A DNA stretch of 64,000 nt from an uncultured Olsenella sp. (GCA_949287905.1 CASEHX010000025.1:33451-97450); one strand, 5' to 3'; counted from the stretch's first letter, positions 44,932 through 54,742 are shown. The notes: generated by a model not told the origin, from the sequence alone. Translations and numbers: made by a program.

Positions 44932-47523
44932 CTACTCGTCGTCCACAAAGCCCACGCGGTAGGCCGAGAAGACCGCGGCACCCTCGTCCTGCGTGGCGTC
45001 GAGGTCCACGTCACCCCAGATGCCAAAGTCGCGGTCGTCGTCGGAGTCGCGGAAGACCTGGTGCACATGCCAGACGTGCGCGGACCGCTCGTCCTTCTCG
45101 TCTATCGAGAAGTACGCGGTGCTGCGGGCGTCGGCGTCCAGCAGGATCTCGTCGTGCTCCTCGTAGAAGCGGTCCAGCGCCCGGCGCCACACGGGCATGC
45201 GCCAGCCCCACTCGGCGTCGAGCTTGCCGAGCGCCTCGGCATCGTCGTGCGCCGCCAGCCGCACGCGCGCGAAGAGCGCGTTGCGCACGAGCAGCGTGAG
45301 GCCGCGCCGGTCGCGCACGACCTCCTCGGCCGCGGGCGGCGCGGCGTCGAGCCCCTCCGAGGTTCCCTCGCCGGCAGCCGCCCACTCGTCCACGAGCGAG
45401 GAGTCCACCGTGCGCACCACGAGGCCCAGCCACGCGATGATGTCGCGCAGGCGCTCGTCGCGCTTCTCGAGCGGCACCGTGCGGTCGAGCGCGCGGAACG
45501 CCTCGGAGAGGTAGCGCAGCAGCAGGCCCTCGGAGCGAGCCACGTTGTAGCGGCCGATGTACTCCTTGAAGTCGCTCGCGGTCTCCACCATGTCGCGCAG
45601 CACGGACTTGGGGGAGAGCGCAAAGTCGCGCGCCCACGGCACCTTCTCGCAGTACTGCTCGAAGGCCGGCTCCAGCAGCTCTTCGAGCGGCTTGGGCCAC
45701 GTGACCTCCTGCAGGCGCTCCATGCGCTCGTCGTACTCGATGCCCTCTGCCTTCATCTCGCTCATCGCGCGGTCGCGCGCCACGCGCTGCTGGGCGCGCA
45801 GAATCTGCCACGGGTCCTCGAGCGTGGCCTCGGCCATGGAGATGACGTCGAGCGCGTAGGTCTCCGACTCGGGGTCCAGCAGCTCGAGTGCCGCCAGCAG
45901 GAACGGCGACAAGGGCTGGTCCAGCGCAAAGTCGTCGGGCAGGTCCACGGTCGTGGACCAGATCGCGCCCCCGTCCGGCAGCTCCTCGCGCGTGACCACG
46001 CCGGCGTCGAGCAGCGTGGCAAAGATCTCGTCCGCGCGCGTGGAAAGCGCGGCCTTCTCCTCGGACGGCTGCGCGGATTCCTCCACGAGCGCGTGCACGC
46101 GGGCCCAGGCGTCGCCGCCCTGCTCGACCTCGGCGAGCACCATCGAGTGCGTGACCTTCATGCGCGGGCGCAGCGGCTCCGGCACGGCGGCGATCAGCCG
46201 CTCGAAGGTCTGCTTGTTCCAGCCCACAAACCCCTCGGGTGGCTTCTTGGTCTTGATCTTGCGCGCCTTCTTGGGGTCGCCGCCCGCCTTGGCGAGCGCC
46301 CGGGCGTTCTCGATGTCGTACTCGGTGGCCTCGGCGATGACGTGGCCCTCGGTGTCAAAGCCGGCGCGTCCGGCGCGGCCGACGATCTGATGGAACTCGC
46401 GCGCGTTCAGGTGGCGCATGCGCCGTCCGTCAAACTTTGACAAAGCGGTGAGCACCACGGTGTGGATGGGTACGTTGATGCCTACCCCGAGCGTGTCCGT
46501 GCCGCAGATCACCGGCAGCAGGCCCTGCTGCGCGAGCTTCTCCACCAGCAGCCGGTAGCGCGGCAGCATGCCCGCGTGATGAACGCCCACGCCGCAGCCC
46601 AGCAGGCGCTGCAGCGTCTTGCCAAAGGTGGTGGTAAAGCGCGTCCCCTTGATCGCGTCCTTGATGGCCTCGCGCTGCTCCTTGGTGGAGACGCCGTAGC
46701 TGGCCAGGCTCTGTGCGCTCGCCAGCGCGGCGTCCTGCGAGAAGTGCACGATGTAGAGCGGCGCCTCGCCGTTGCGCAGGGCCAGCTCCACCGTGCCCTC
46801 GAGCGCCGTGTCCACGAACTCGTAGGAGAGCGGCACCGGGCGCGGGGCGTCCGCGATGGTGTCCACGGTGCGCCCGCCCGTGTGCTCGGAGAGCGCCGCG
46901 GCAATCGACGAGGTGTCGCCCAGCGTGGCGCTCATGAGCAAGAACTGCGTGTTCGGCAGCGTGAGCAGCGGCACCTGCCAGGCCCAGCCGCGGTCGGGGT
47001 CCGCGTAGAAGTGGAACTCGTCCATGGCCACGCAGCCCACGTCGCACCTCTCGCCCTCGCGCAGCGCCTGGTTGGCGAGGATCTCCGCCGTGCAGCAGAT
47101 GATCGGCGCGCCCGCGTTGATGGACGCATCTCCGGTGATCATGCCCACGTTCTCGCGGCCAAAGAGCTCGACGAGGTCAAAGAACTTCTCGCTCACCAGC
47201 GCCTTGATGGGGGCGGTGTAGTAGGCGCGCCGGTCCGTGCACACGCTCATGAAGCACATGCCCAGCGCCACCATGGACTTGCCCGAGCCCGTGGGCGTGC
47301 CCAGGATCAGGTGGTCGCCGGCCGCCAGGGACAGCAGGGCCTCCTCCTGGTGCGGCCAGAGCTCGATCCCTCGAGAGTCCACCCAGCCCAGGAAGAGGTC
47401 GAGCGCCTCCTCGGCGGGGATGTTGGGGTAGGTCTCCTCGTCCGGCCAGGGGATGAGGCGTCCCAGCGAGCCTGCGGCGTTGGGGCCCTCGTCTACGGAC
47501 TCGGATGTGGGGAATGCGGGCAT
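44932..47523 (-). CDS. DEAD/DEAH-box RNA helicase with DUF3516 C-terminus
   Basis: This 863-aa superfamily 2 helicase has Q-motif-like LWPHQEEALLSL, motif I LILGTPTGSGKSMVAL, Ia YYTAPIKALVSEKFF, motif II VAMDEFHFYAD (DEFH), motif III LMSATLGDT, motif V VICGTDTLGVGINVPIHTVV and motif VI HQIVGRAGRAG. The second half (about 400-860) is the DUF3516 region found mainly in actinobacteria and related to Ski2-type helicases. It probably remodels RNA during turnover or ribosome work. ATG 47523 has AAGGAGG. It is separated from the HelD-like gene by repeat R74. Confidence 0.9.
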   Translation of the reverse strand: MPAFPTSESVDEGPNAAGSLGRLIPWPDEETYPNIPAEEALDLFLGWVDSRGIELWPHQEEALLSLAAGDHLILGTPTGSGKSMVALGMCFMSVCTDRRAYYTAPIKALVSEKFFDLVELFGRENVGMITGDASINAGAPIICCTAEILANQALREGERCDVGCVAMDEFHFYADPDRGWAWQVPLLTLPNTQFLLMSATLGDTSSIAAALSEHTGGRTVDTIADAPRPVPLSYEFVDTALEGTVELALRNGEAPLYIVHFSQDAALASAQSLASYGVSTKEQREAIKDAIKGTRFTTTFGKTLQRLLGCGVGVHHAGMLPRYRLLVEKLAQQGLLPVICGTDTLGVGINVPIHTVVLTALSKFDGRRMRHLNAREFHQIVGRAGRAGFDTEGHVIAEATEYDIENARALAKAGGDPKKARKIKTKKPPEGFVGWNKQTFERLIAAVPEPLRPRMKVTHSMVLAEVEQGGDAWARVHALVEESAQPSEEKAALSTRADEIFATLLDAGVVTREELPDGGAIWSTTVDLPDDFALDQPLSPFLLAALELLDPESETYALDVISMAEATLEDPWQILRAQQRVARDRAMSEMKAEGIEYDERMERLQEVTWPKPLEELLEPAFEQYCEKVPWARDFALSPKSVLRDMVETASDFKEYIGRYNVARSEGLLLRYLSEAFRALDRTVPLEKRDERLRDIIAWLGLVVRTVDSSLVDEWAAAGEGTSEGLDAAPPAAEEVVRDRRGLTLLVRNALFARVRLAAHDDAEALGKLDAEWGWRMPVWRRALDRFYEEHDEILLDADARSTAYFSIDEKDERSAHVWHVHQVFRDSDDDRDFGIWGDVDLDATQDEGAAVFSAYRVGFVDDE

Positions 47524-47602
47524 GCTGCCTCCTTGGTCGTGCGGGCATCCCATTCTAGCGCGGCGCAGGTATACTCGGGTCAACCCGGACAAAGGAGGTC
47601 AC

Positions 47603-48118
47603 ATGACCGATTTCCTGCAGCTCGCGCACGATCGCTACTCCTGCCGCGCCTTCACCGATAGGCCCGTTGAGGCCGAGAAGATCGATGCCCTCGTGGAGGC
47701 GGCCATTGCGGCGCCCACCGCCGTGAACAAGCAGCCGTGGCACCTCTGGGTCGTAGAGGACGCCGATGCCGTGGAGCGTCTCTCCGCCTGCACGCGCTTC
47801 GGCTTTGGGGCCAAGGTCATCCTCGTCCTCGGGGCCGCTCCCGAGGAGGCGTGGGTCCGCAAGTACGACGGTCGCAACTTCGCTGACGTGGACGCCTCCA
47901 TCGTGGGGACCCACGTCATGCTCGCGGCTCACGATCTTGGCCTGGGCACCACGTGGGTCGGTCACTTCAACGCCCCTGCCGTCAAGGAGGCGTTTCCCGA
48001 GATGGCCCCCTACGATCTGGTGGCGCTCTTCCCGCTCGGCTATCCCGCCGAGGACGGGGGCCCGGCGTCGGGGCATGCGGTCAGAAAGCCCGTCGACGAG
48101 CTCGTGTCGAGGATCTAG
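47603..48118 (+). CDS. Nitroreductase-family flavoprotein
   Basis: This 171-aa FMN-dependent reductase is a small, minimal member. The N-terminal DRYSCRAFTDRPVEAEKI is the family opening with its FMN-contacting Arg and Ser, APTAVNKQPWHLWVV is the flavin loop, and DLGLGTTWVGHFN and LFPLGYPAEDG are the C-terminal motifs. AAAGGAGG precedes ATG 47603. It diverges from the DUF3516 helicase. A GTGAC/GTCAC stem followed by a T-run (48139-48162) may terminate it. Confidence 0.9.
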   Translation: MTDFLQLAHDRYSCRAFTDRPVEAEKIDALVEAAIAAPTAVNKQPWHLWVVEDADAVERLSACTRFGFGAKVILVLGAAPEEAWVRKYDGRNFADVDASIVGTHVMLAAHDLGLGTTWVGHFNAPAVKEAFPEMAPYDLVALFPLGYPAEDGGPASGHAVRKPVDELVSRI

Positions 48119-48248
48119 TGCCGTGAGAATCGGTTGAGTGACAGGAAGGTCACGTGTTTTTTCTCTCTGAACTGGTATTTTAGTAAGCCCGTCAGCTTGG
48201 GCTAAGCTCCCGGCGCGGGCTCGGAGTCGGTTCTTTTCTCATCATAGG

Positions 48249-49598
48249 ATGGCTGATATGGCACGGAGAAACACGTCTCGTCACGACGCTCGCTACTCAT
48301 CTGGTCGGCAGGGGGGCGTGCCCGGCTCGCACACCAACGTCTCGCGCTCTAATGCCGCGCGCTACACCGCCCAGGCCCGCCGCTCCTCCCGCGGGTCGCG
48401 GACGTTCACGATCGTGGCGATCCTCGTCCTGGTTGCGTTCTTTGCGGGCGGCGCCTACCTCTGGCTCAACCGGACGGTCAACGTGAGCGTCAACGGCTCG
48501 CACCTGGAGACCAAGATCGACTCCACCCTTGCGGACATCGTCGAGGCCAAGGGGCTCAACCCCGCTGCCGGTGACCTCGTCTCCGTGACCGGCAACGTGC
48601 TCGAGGAGGGCAAGGGCGCGCCCTTCTCGGCAACCGTGGGCGGCGAGGAGCTCGACGCCGCGGGCATCGACGCCTTCCGCGCCAAGGGCAACGAGAACAT
48701 CGTCATTGGTGACGGCGCCGACCTCACTGAGTCCTCCCACGAGGAGGAGCGCGAGACCCAGCCCAAGATGGAGCCGTATGAGCAGATCGGCGCCATCACC
48801 TACGTGGCGCAGTGGGGCAAGGCGGGCAAGGGCATCTACACCGTCGGCGACGTCTCTGGAGAGGCGGTCCTCAAGGAGGAGGTAGAGCCGGTCCAGAACC
48901 TGGTGATCGAGAGCATCAACCCCCAGCCCGAGGACGGCTCCAAGGTCGTCGCGATCACCTTTGACGACGGTCCCAGCTCCTATACCCAGCGCTACCTCGA
49001 CATCCTGGACAAGTACGGCATCAAGGCCACCTTCTTCTGCCTGGGCCCGGCCGCCGATGCGTATCCCGAGCTGATCCAGGCGATCAAGAAGCAGGGGTCT
49101 CAGGTTGCCTCGCACACCAAGACCCACGGTGACCCGCTCTCGACGCTCGATCCCGAGACCCTGAGGTCCGAGATAACCGACGCCTTTGACTCCATCGAGT
49201 CCGCCGGCGGGGACGCCACGACCGTGATCCGTCCTCCCTATGGCGACTTCAACAACGACACCTGGCTCAACTCCAACGGCACGCTCTCCGCGTCCGTGAT
49301 CTGGAACCTCGACAGCGAGGACTGGACGCTCCCGGGCGCCAACACCATCGTCTCCAACTGCACGAACGGTGCGTACTCCGGTGCCATCATCCTCATGCAC
49401 GACGGCGGCGGCAACCGCGACCAGGACCTCGAGGCCCTGCCCAAGATCATCGAGAACCTCCAGGGCAAGGGCTACAAGTTCGTGACCATCAACGAGCTCA
49501 TGGCCATGGACAGCCGCATCCCCGAGGACGTCGCCTCCGGCAATGCCACCATGCCCGAGGACTGCGTCTGGCCCACCGAGATGGTTGAGTCCGAGTAG
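48249..49598 (+). CDS. Membrane-anchored polysaccharide deacetylase
   Basis: This protein of 446-449 aa has an Arg/Ser-rich cytoplasmic N-terminus, one transmembrane helix (TIVAILVLVAFFAGGAYLWL), a spacer domain of about 150 aa, and a C-terminal NodB deacetylase. Catalytic motifs are AITFDDGPSSY (metal Asp), SHTKTHGD (metal His pair), RPPYGDFN, the DSEDW Trp motif and IILMHDGGG. It probably removes N-acetyl groups from peptidoglycan or a capsule outside the cell, a lysozyme-resistance mechanism in many Firmicutes. ATG 48249 and ATG 48258 are both possible, and the second has the better-spaced AGGATGG. A strong terminator follows. Confidence 0.9.
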   Translation: MADMARRNTSRHDARYSSGRQGGVPGSHTNVSRSNAARYTAQARRSSRGSRTFTIVAILVLVAFFAGGAYLWLNRTVNVSVNGSHLETKIDSTLADIVEAKGLNPAAGDLVSVTGNVLEEGKGAPFSATVGGEELDAAGIDAFRAKGNENIVIGDGADLTESSHEEERETQPKMEPYEQIGAITYVAQWGKAGKGIYTVGDVSGEAVLKEEVEPVQNLVIESINPQPEDGSKVVAITFDDGPSSYTQRYLDILDKYGIKATFFCLGPAADAYPELIQAIKKQGSQVASHTKTHGDPLSTLDPETLRSEITDAFDSIESAGGDATTVIRPPYGDFNNDTWLNSNGTLSASVIWNLDSEDWTLPGANTIVSNCTNGAYSGAIILMHDGGGNRDQDLEALPKIIENLQGKGYKFVTINELMAMDSRIPEDVASGNATMPEDCVWPTEMVESE

Positions 49599-49620
49599 AC
49601 ACGCCCCTTTGGTAACGAGA

Positions 49621-49660
49621 AGCCCCGTCCGCCTGCTCAGAGGCAGCGGACGGGGCTTTT
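49621..49660 (+). terminator. Intrinsic terminator of the deacetylase gene
   Basis: AGCCCCGTCCGC / GCGGACGGGGCT (49621-49632 with 49645-49656) is followed by TTTTTCC. It is the cleanest classical terminator in the window and lacks any apical core. Confidence 0.88.
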
Positions 49661-49744
49661 TCCTTCGCTTTGGAGAACCGCTGCACGCCGTCGCGTGGGT
49701 GCCATGCCGGGGAGCCTGTCGTGCGGCGTCGTGCCGGAATCCCG

Positions 49745-50407
49745 CTACTTGACGCCGTACTGCTCGTAGTAGGCGTCGATCGCGGCCTTGAGCTCCGGCG
49801 TGATGACGGTGCCGTCGAGTGCCTCCACCACGTCGGCCATGGAGACGATGCTCGCCACCGGGAAGCCGTACTTCTCCTGGATCTCCTGCTGGGCGGTCAC
49901 CTTGCCGCCCTTGCCGACCTCCATGCGGTTGAGGCTCACGATGAGGCCCTTGATCTCAACGTCGGCGGCACCGGTCACCTTGGGATAGGTCTCGTCGATG
50001 GACTTGCCGGAGGTGGTCACGTCCTCGATCATGACCACGCGGTCGCCGTCGGCGAGCTTGGTGCCGAGCAGGCCGCCCTTGTCGGCGCCGTGGTCCTTCT
50101 CCTCCTTGCGGTCGGAGCAGTAGCGGACCTCCTTGCCGTAGAGGTCGTGGAGGGCGATCGCGGTGGTCACGGCCAGCGGGATGCCCTTGTACGCCGGCCC
50201 AAAGAGCACGTCAAAGTCCAGCCCAAAGTTGTCGTTGATGGCGTGCGCGTAGTACTCACCCAGGCGCTTGAGCTGGGAGCCCGTCACGTAGGCGCCCGCG
50301 TTCATGAAGAACGGGGACTTGCGGCCGCTCTTGAGGGTGAAGTCGCCAAACTTCAGGACCTGGGACTCGACCATGAAGTCGATGAACTCGCGCTTGTAGG
50401 CTTCCAT
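49745..50407 (-). CDS. pyrE: Orotate phosphoribosyltransferase
   Basis: This 220-aa enzyme makes OMP from orotate and PRPP. It has FGDFTLKSGRKSPFFMNAGAY, FDVLFGPAYKGIPLAVTTAIAL, the PRPP-binding loop VVMIEDVTTSGKSI, and VSLNRMEVG. The start ATG 50407 has GGAAGGAG upstream. It is a single gene; no other pyr gene is near. The spacer to asnS carries the NotI repeat. Confidence 0.94.
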   Translation of the reverse strand: MEAYKREFIDFMVESQVLKFGDFTLKSGRKSPFFMNAGAYVTGSQLKRLGEYYAHAINDNFGLDFDVLFGPAYKGIPLAVTTAIALHDLYGKEVRYCSDRKEEKDHGADKGGLLGTKLADGDRVVMIEDVTTSGKSIDETYPKVTGAADVEIKGLIVSLNRMEVGKGGKVTAQQEIQEKYGFPVASIVSMADVVEALDGTVITPELKAAIDAYYEQYGVK

Positions 50408-50489
50408 AGGGGCTCCTTCCGGGGGCGGGCGTTTTTGTCGCTGCCTTGATTCTAGCCGACCGCCCTTCTCGCTCGCTCGTCTTTTGCGG

Positions 50490-50570
50490 CCGCAAAAGTC
50501 GTGCGAGTTTTGCGGCCATCTGGGAAAACCCAAAACCTCGCGTGAGATTTGCGGCCGCAAAAGTCACGTG
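50490..50570 (+). repeat. NotI-containing intergenic repeat, copy 2
   Basis: CCGCAAAAGTCGTGCGAG ... TGGGAAAACCCAAAACCTCG ... GAGATTTGCGGCCGCAAAAG. A further TTTTGCGGCCGCAAAAG palindrome (50482-50498) overlaps its left end. It lies between divergent pyrE and asnS. Homologous to 41008-41088. Confidence 0.75.
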
Positions 50571-50649
50571 AAGAATTGCGGCCCCTTATGCGCTAGAGTT
50601 AGACCGCTTAACGAGAAGAACCACCCCTCGCAACACAAAGGAGTTACCC

Positions 50650-52053
50650 GTGGAACGCACGCACATCTCGCAGCTCTTTGCCGACATGGAGGCCCTGGGC
50701 GGGACCACCGTCACCGTTGCCGGCTGGGTCCGCTCGGTCCGCGACATGAAGAACTTTGGCTTTGTCATGCTCAACGACGGCTCCTGCTTCAAGGACCTGC
50801 AGGTCGTCATGAACCGCGAGAGGCTCGCCAACTACGATGAGATCGCCGCCACGGGCGTGGGCTCGGCCCTCGTGGTCACGGGCGTGCTCGCGCTCACGCC
50901 GGACCGCCCGCAGCCCTTCGAGCTCCAGGCGACGGAGATTCGCGTGGAGGGTGCCTCCGCCCCGGACTACCCCATGCAGAAGAAGCGCCAGACCCGTGAG
51001 TTCCTGCGCACCCAGCAGCACCTGCGCAGCCGCACCAACCTCTTCCGCGCCGTCTTCCGCGTGCGCTCCGTGGCCGCCTTTGCCATCCACCGCTTCTTCC
51101 AGGAGCGCGGCTTTGTCTACGTGAACACGCCGATCATCACCACCTCCGACGCCGAGGGCGCCGGCGAGATGTTCCGCGTGACCACGCTCGACGTGGAGAA
51201 CCCCCCGCGCACCGAGTCCGGCGCCATCGACTGGTCCCAGGACTTCTTCGGCCACGCCGCCAACCTCACCGTCTCGGGCCAGCTCCAGGCCGAGAACTTT
51301 GCGCTGGCCTTTGGCGACGTTTACACCTTTGGTCCCACCTTCCGCGCCGAGAACTCCAACACGCGTCGTCACGCCGCCGAGTTCTGGATGGTCGAGCCCG
51401 AGATGGCCTTCTGCGACCTCGCGGGCGACATGGCCTGTGTCGAGGACATGCTCAAGTACGTGATCAACTACGTCATGGACGCCTGCCCCGACGAGATGGA
51501 GTTCTTCAACAAGTTCGTGGACAAGGGCCTCGTCGAGCGTCTCACCCACGTGGCGACCTCTGACTTTGCGCACGTCACCTACACCGAGGCAATCGAGATC
51601 CTGCAGCTGGCCGCCGCCTCTGGCCACGTCTTCGAGTTTCCCGTGGAGTGGGGCTCGGACCTCCAGACCGAGCACGAGCGCTACCTTACCGAGGAGCACT
51701 TCAAGCGCCCGACCTTCGTGACGGACTATCCCGCCGCGATCAAGGCCTTCTACATGCGCCTGAACGACGACGGCAAGACCGTTGCCGCCGTGGACTGCCT
51801 CGTGCCGGGCATCGGAGAGATCGTGGGCGGCTCGCAGCGCGAGGAGCGCCTCGACGTGCTCGAGCGCCGCATCGCCGAGCTCGGCATGGAGCCCGAGCAG
51901 TACAAGTACTACCTCGACCTGCGCCGCTACGGCGGCTGCGAGCACGCCGGCTTTGGCCTGGGCTTCGAGCGCATGGTGATGTACCTCACCGGCGTGGACA
52001 ACATCCGAGACGTCATCCCGCACCCGCGCACCGTGGGCAACGCGGACTTCTAA
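50650..52053 (+). CDS. asnS: Asparaginyl-tRNA synthetase
   Basis: This 467-aa class IIb synthetase has an N-terminal OB-fold ([25 protein letters not shown]) and a catalytic core with motif 2 [22 protein letters not shown] and motif 3 [15 protein letters not shown]. The ENSNT signature favours Asn over Asp. GTG 50650 is the start with AAAGGAG at 50637-50643. No T-box leader is visible. The hairpin at 52081-52148 follows. Confidence 0.95.
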   Translation: MERTHISQLFADMEALGGTTVTVAGWVRSVRDMKNFGFVMLNDGSCFKDLQVVMNRERLANYDEIAATGVGSALVVTGVLALTPDRPQPFELQATEIRVEGASAPDYPMQKKRQTREFLRTQQHLRSRTNLFRAVFRVRSVAAFAIHRFFQERGFVYVNTPIITTSDAEGAGEMFRVTTLDVENPPRTESGAIDWSQDFFGHAANLTVSGQLQAENFALAFGDVYTFGPTFRAENSNTRRHAAEFWMVEPEMAFCDLAGDMACVEDMLKYVINYVMDACPDEMEFFNKFVDKGLVERLTHVATSDFAHVTYTEAIEILQLAAASGHVFEFPVEWGSDLQTEHERYLTEEHFKRPTFVTDYPAAIKAFYMRLNDDGKTVAAVDCLVPGIGEIVGGSQREERLDVLERRIAELGMEPEQYKYYLDLRRYGGCEHAGFGLGFERMVMYLTGVDNIRDVIPHPRTVGNADF

Positions 52054-52080
52054 CGCATCACCTCTCGCAAGGTTCCGCCC

Positions 52081-52148
52081 ATCGAGACGGGACGCCCGCG
52101 AAAACCGCCGTCTGAGGATTCGGTTTTCCGCTGGCGTCCCGTCTCGAT
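52081..52148 (+). terminator. Long hairpin after asnS
   Basis: ATCGAGACGGGACGCC-CGCG-AAAACCG (52081-52107) pairs with 52121-52148 over about 26 positions, with loop CCGTCTGAGGATT. CGTTTCC follows. It is a probable terminator. Confidence 0.65.
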
Positions 52149-52202
52149 CGTTTCCGGGCTCGCTTGGCGTAAAGTCGAACCGTCGGCAACGAAAGGAGCC
52201 CC

Positions 52203-53444
52203 ATGGACGCTCGACACACCGACCCCACGCCCTGGAGGCGTCCGCGTGCGCTTACCCGTCGATCGTTTCTGACCGCGGCCCTCTCGGGCGTCTCGCTCTT
52301 TGTCGCCGGCTGCTCGCAGCCGGCGTCCCAGGCCGACTCCGAGCCGGAGAAGGTCCCGGAGCGCGAGGTCGTCTACGAGGAGGCGGCTCCCCAGGAGCTC
52401 TCGATCGTGATGATCGGCGACGTGCTCGTGCACACCGGCGTGTGGCAGAGCGGGGTTCGCGAGGACGGCACGCGCAACTACGACCATCTCTTCGCGCAGA
52501 TTGCCGACGAGGTGTCCGCCGCCGACCTCGCCATCGTGGGCCAGGAAACCGTCCTGGGCGGGGAGGAGCTGGGCTTCTCGGGGTATCCCGCGTTCAACAG
52601 CCCGCAGGAGATCGGGGACGCCGAGGTCGCCGCTGGCTTTGACGTCTCTCTCAGCGCGAGCAACCACGCGCTCGACCGGGGCATGAACGGCATCGAGTCC
52701 GCGCTCGGGTACTGGCGCTCCAACCACCCCGAGATTCTGGTCACGGGCATGTACGACAGTCAGGAGGCCTTTGACGCGCTGCCCATCGTTGAGCGCGAGG
52801 GCCATCGCGTCGCCATCCTCAACTACACCTACGGCACCAACGGGATTCCCCTGCCGCAGCCCTGGGCCGTGCGCCTGCTCGACGAGGACCAGATCGCGGC
52901 GGACGTCGAGGCCGTCCGTGCTGCGGGCGCGGAGGCGATCATCGCCTGCCCGCACTGGGGCACCGAGTACACTGAGGGCCCAACGGACGAGCAGCGCCAC
53001 TGGGCGCAGGTCCTGGCAGACGCCGGGGCAGACGTCATCATCGGCGGGCACCCGCATGTCATGCAGCCCTTCGAGACGATCCAGGACGTCGAGGGCCGCA
53101 CGGTGCCGGTCTTCTGGTCCGTGGGGAACTTCGTCTCCACCCAGAACCGCAAGGACACGATGGTGGGCGCCCTTGCCCGGGTCACGCTCGTCTTTGACGG
53201 GGAGGAGGGGCGCGCCGGCTCGTGCGCCGTGGTTCCCGTGATCACTCACCGCGCGTCGGGCACCGATTTCACCACGTACCGGCTCTCCGACTACACCGAG
53301 GAGCTCGCGGCGGCAAACCTCATCCGCGGCTACTCCGGGTGCGGCGACTTCTCCCATCAGTGGTGCGTGGACTTCTGCGCGCAGCGTCTGGGCGAGGGCT
53401 TTGACGCGTCTGCGGGCGAGCTCGTCTGGGAGGCGGAGGCGTAG
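52203..53444 (+). CDS. CapA-family metallophosphatase-like lipoprotein
   Basis: This 413-aa protein has a signal region, LTRRSFLTAALSGVSLFVAGC, combining a twin-arginine-like motif and a lipobox. The rest is the CapA/PgsA calcineurin-like fold: IVMIGDVLVHTGVW (metal Asp), SLSASNHALDRGMNGI (Asn-His), ILNYTYGTNG, ACPHWGTEY and VIIGGHPHVMQPFE (His pair), ending VFWSVGNFVSTQ. Family members support poly-gamma-glutamate or capsule assembly in some species, but many are of unknown function. No pgsBC genes are adjacent. The start ATG 52203 has AAAGGAG. Confidence 0.88.
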   Translation: MDARHTDPTPWRRPRALTRRSFLTAALSGVSLFVAGCSQPASQADSEPEKVPEREVVYEEAAPQELSIVMIGDVLVHTGVWQSGVREDGTRNYDHLFAQIADEVSAADLAIVGQETVLGGEELGFSGYPAFNSPQEIGDAEVAAGFDVSLSASNHALDRGMNGIESALGYWRSNHPEILVTGMYDSQEAFDALPIVEREGHRVAILNYTYGTNGIPLPQPWAVRLLDEDQIAADVEAVRAAGAEAIIACPHWGTEYTEGPTDEQRHWAQVLADAGADVIIGGHPHVMQPFETIQDVEGRTVPVFWSVGNFVSTQNRKDTMVGALARVTLVFDGEEGRAGSCAVVPVITHRASGTDFTTYRLSDYTEELAAANLIRGYSGCGDFSHQWCVDFCAQRLGEGFDASAGELVWEAEA

Positions 53445-53626
53445 TCGGGCGCCGCGTTGCCCGTTGCGCCCGCATGCCGTCCGCCGTATCGTTGGGCTGG
53501 CTGCTTCGCCGCCGGTCCCTGCCGTATCGCATGTTATCGCTGCGTCGTCAGGCCGCCCGAGTTGCTCGCCGGCGTCTGAGGCTCGTCCCGTTGGGGTACC
53601 ATCGAGAAAAACCTCTGGGAGGGATC

Positions 53627-53923
53627 ATGGGACTTCACTGCTCGGACTGCGCGTACGCAAGCTTCACCTATCACGAGGACGCCGGCATGTACCAGGGCTC
53701 CTGCAGTCGCGGCTACACGCTTACCAACCCGCACGTCCACACCAGCCCCGAGGACCACTTCGCCGAGACGCCCGACGGCCTGGTGCCCACCATTGATCCC
53801 TTTGGAGCCGAGTACCTGCGCACCTCCAACGTCTGCGAGCGCTTCCTGTTGCCGCGCAACGCGCACGGAGCCCCGCATCGTCACGAGGGGCTGTTCCACA
53901 GGCACGGCGAGAAGAACGCCTAG
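53627..53923 (+). CDS. 98-aa His/Cys-rich protein of unknown function
   Basis: I do not recognise a family. ATG 53627 has GGGAGGG upstream. Cys5 and Cys8 (CSDC) and Cys27 could bind metal together with the many histidines: YHEDAG near 16, NPHVHTSPEDHF near 34, and HGAPHRHEGLFHRHGEKN at the end, a strongly metal-binding-looking tail. There is no signal peptide or membrane segment. It is monocistronic between the CapA gene and the sucrose regulon. Metal storage or a metallochaperone role is a guess from composition. The 180-bp spacer before it shows nothing recognisable. Confidence 0.6.
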   Translation: MGLHCSDCAYASFTYHEDAGMYQGSCSRGYTLTNPHVHTSPEDHFAETPDGLVPTIDPFGAEYLRTSNVCERFLLPRNAHGAPHRHEGLFHRHGEKNA

Positions 53924-54019
53924 CTCTGCGCTGGCGGCTCGTTTTACGAGTGGTTTCTTTACACAGAGTGTGACGCGGTGCTCCTGTGTGCCGTTTACGG
54001 AACCAATCTCACGCTCACC

Positions 54020-54095
54020 GATAATAGAACCGGTTCCGTAGAGTCATGAATAGATACGTATATACTCGACGTCGATAGATTGGAACCGGTATTGT
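54020..54095 (+). promoter_or_regulatory. Sucrose-regulon promoter with two LacI-type operators (EIIA gene)
   Basis: GAACCGGTTCC (54027-54037) overlaps the -10-like GATAAT (54020-54025). GGAACCGGTATTG (54082-54094) lies about 20 nt downstream of TATACT (54061-54066) and upstream of the EIIA RBS. Both match the AACCGGTT palindrome found in front of the EIIBC gene. Confidence 0.7.
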
Positions 54096-54121
54096 AACTA
54101 CTATGTTGGGAGATGTTGAGA

Positions 54122-54688
54122 ATGGGCCTTTTCGACAAGTTCAAGAAAGCCGCTCACGGGACGACGCCCGCAAGGCCGGAGCCCGTGGAGACCGAGGAGG
54201 CGCATGACGTGTTGTGTGCGCCCTGCTCGGGCAAGATCGTGGCCATGACCGAGGTGCCCGACCCCGTGTTCAGTAACGAGGTGCTCGGCAAGGGCTGCGC
54301 CGTCTGGCCCGACGAGGGCATTGTCTACGCGCCGGTTACGGGCAGGATTACGGTCACGATGGGTCACGCCATCGGTGTTGCCGCGCCGGAGGACCCCGCT
54401 GTGGGCGTCAAATCCGAGAGCGGCATCGAGGTCCTCATCCACGTGGGCATTGATACCGTTGAGATGAACGGCGCGGGCTTTACCACGCTCGTCTCTGCCG
54501 AGGCGGACGTCAAGGCGGGCGAGCCGATTCTCCGCTTTGACCGAAAGGCCATTTCGGATGCCGGTCACCCCGACGTGGTGGTCATGGCCGTTTCCAACAC
54601 CGATGCTTTTGCTAACGTGGAGATGACGGTTGCGTCCAAGGCCCAGGTGCGCGCCGGTCAGGCCGTTGTGAGGGTGCAGCCCAAATAG
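54122..54688 (+). CDS. Free-standing PTS EIIA (glucose family)
   Basis: This 188-aa cytoplasmic phosphocarrier passes phosphate from HPr to an EIIB. The core is DVLCAPCSGKIVAMTEVPDPVFS, GKGCAVWPDEGIVYAPVTGRIT, and the active His107 in VLIHVGIDTVEMNG. It begins with an amphipathic MGLFDKFKKA helix like E. coli Crr, which tethers to the membrane. It shares AACCGGTT operators with the sucrose-type EIIBC at 56029, which lacks its own EIIA domain, so it is probably that permease's partner. GGGAGATG precedes ATG 54122. Confidence 0.9.
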   Translation: MGLFDKFKKAAHGTTPARPEPVETEEAHDVLCAPCSGKIVAMTEVPDPVFSNEVLGKGCAVWPDEGIVYAPVTGRITVTMGHAIGVAAPEDPAVGVKSESGIEVLIHVGIDTVEMNGAGFTTLVSAEADVKAGEPILRFDRKAISDAGHPDVVVMAVSNTDAFANVEMTVASKAQVRAGQAVVRVQPK

Positions 54689-54714
54689 CCCCTCTTGCCA
54701 TCGTGTCGCGTGCT

Positions 54715-54742
54715 GCCCCGCGAGCCGCTTGGTTTGCGGGGC
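54715..54742. terminator. Bidirectional terminator between EIIA and LacI regulator
   Basis: GCCCCGC (54715-54721) and GCGGGGC (54736-54742), with partly paired GAGCC/GGTTT, are followed by GTCTTTGTGTC. It lies between convergent genes. Confidence 0.65.
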
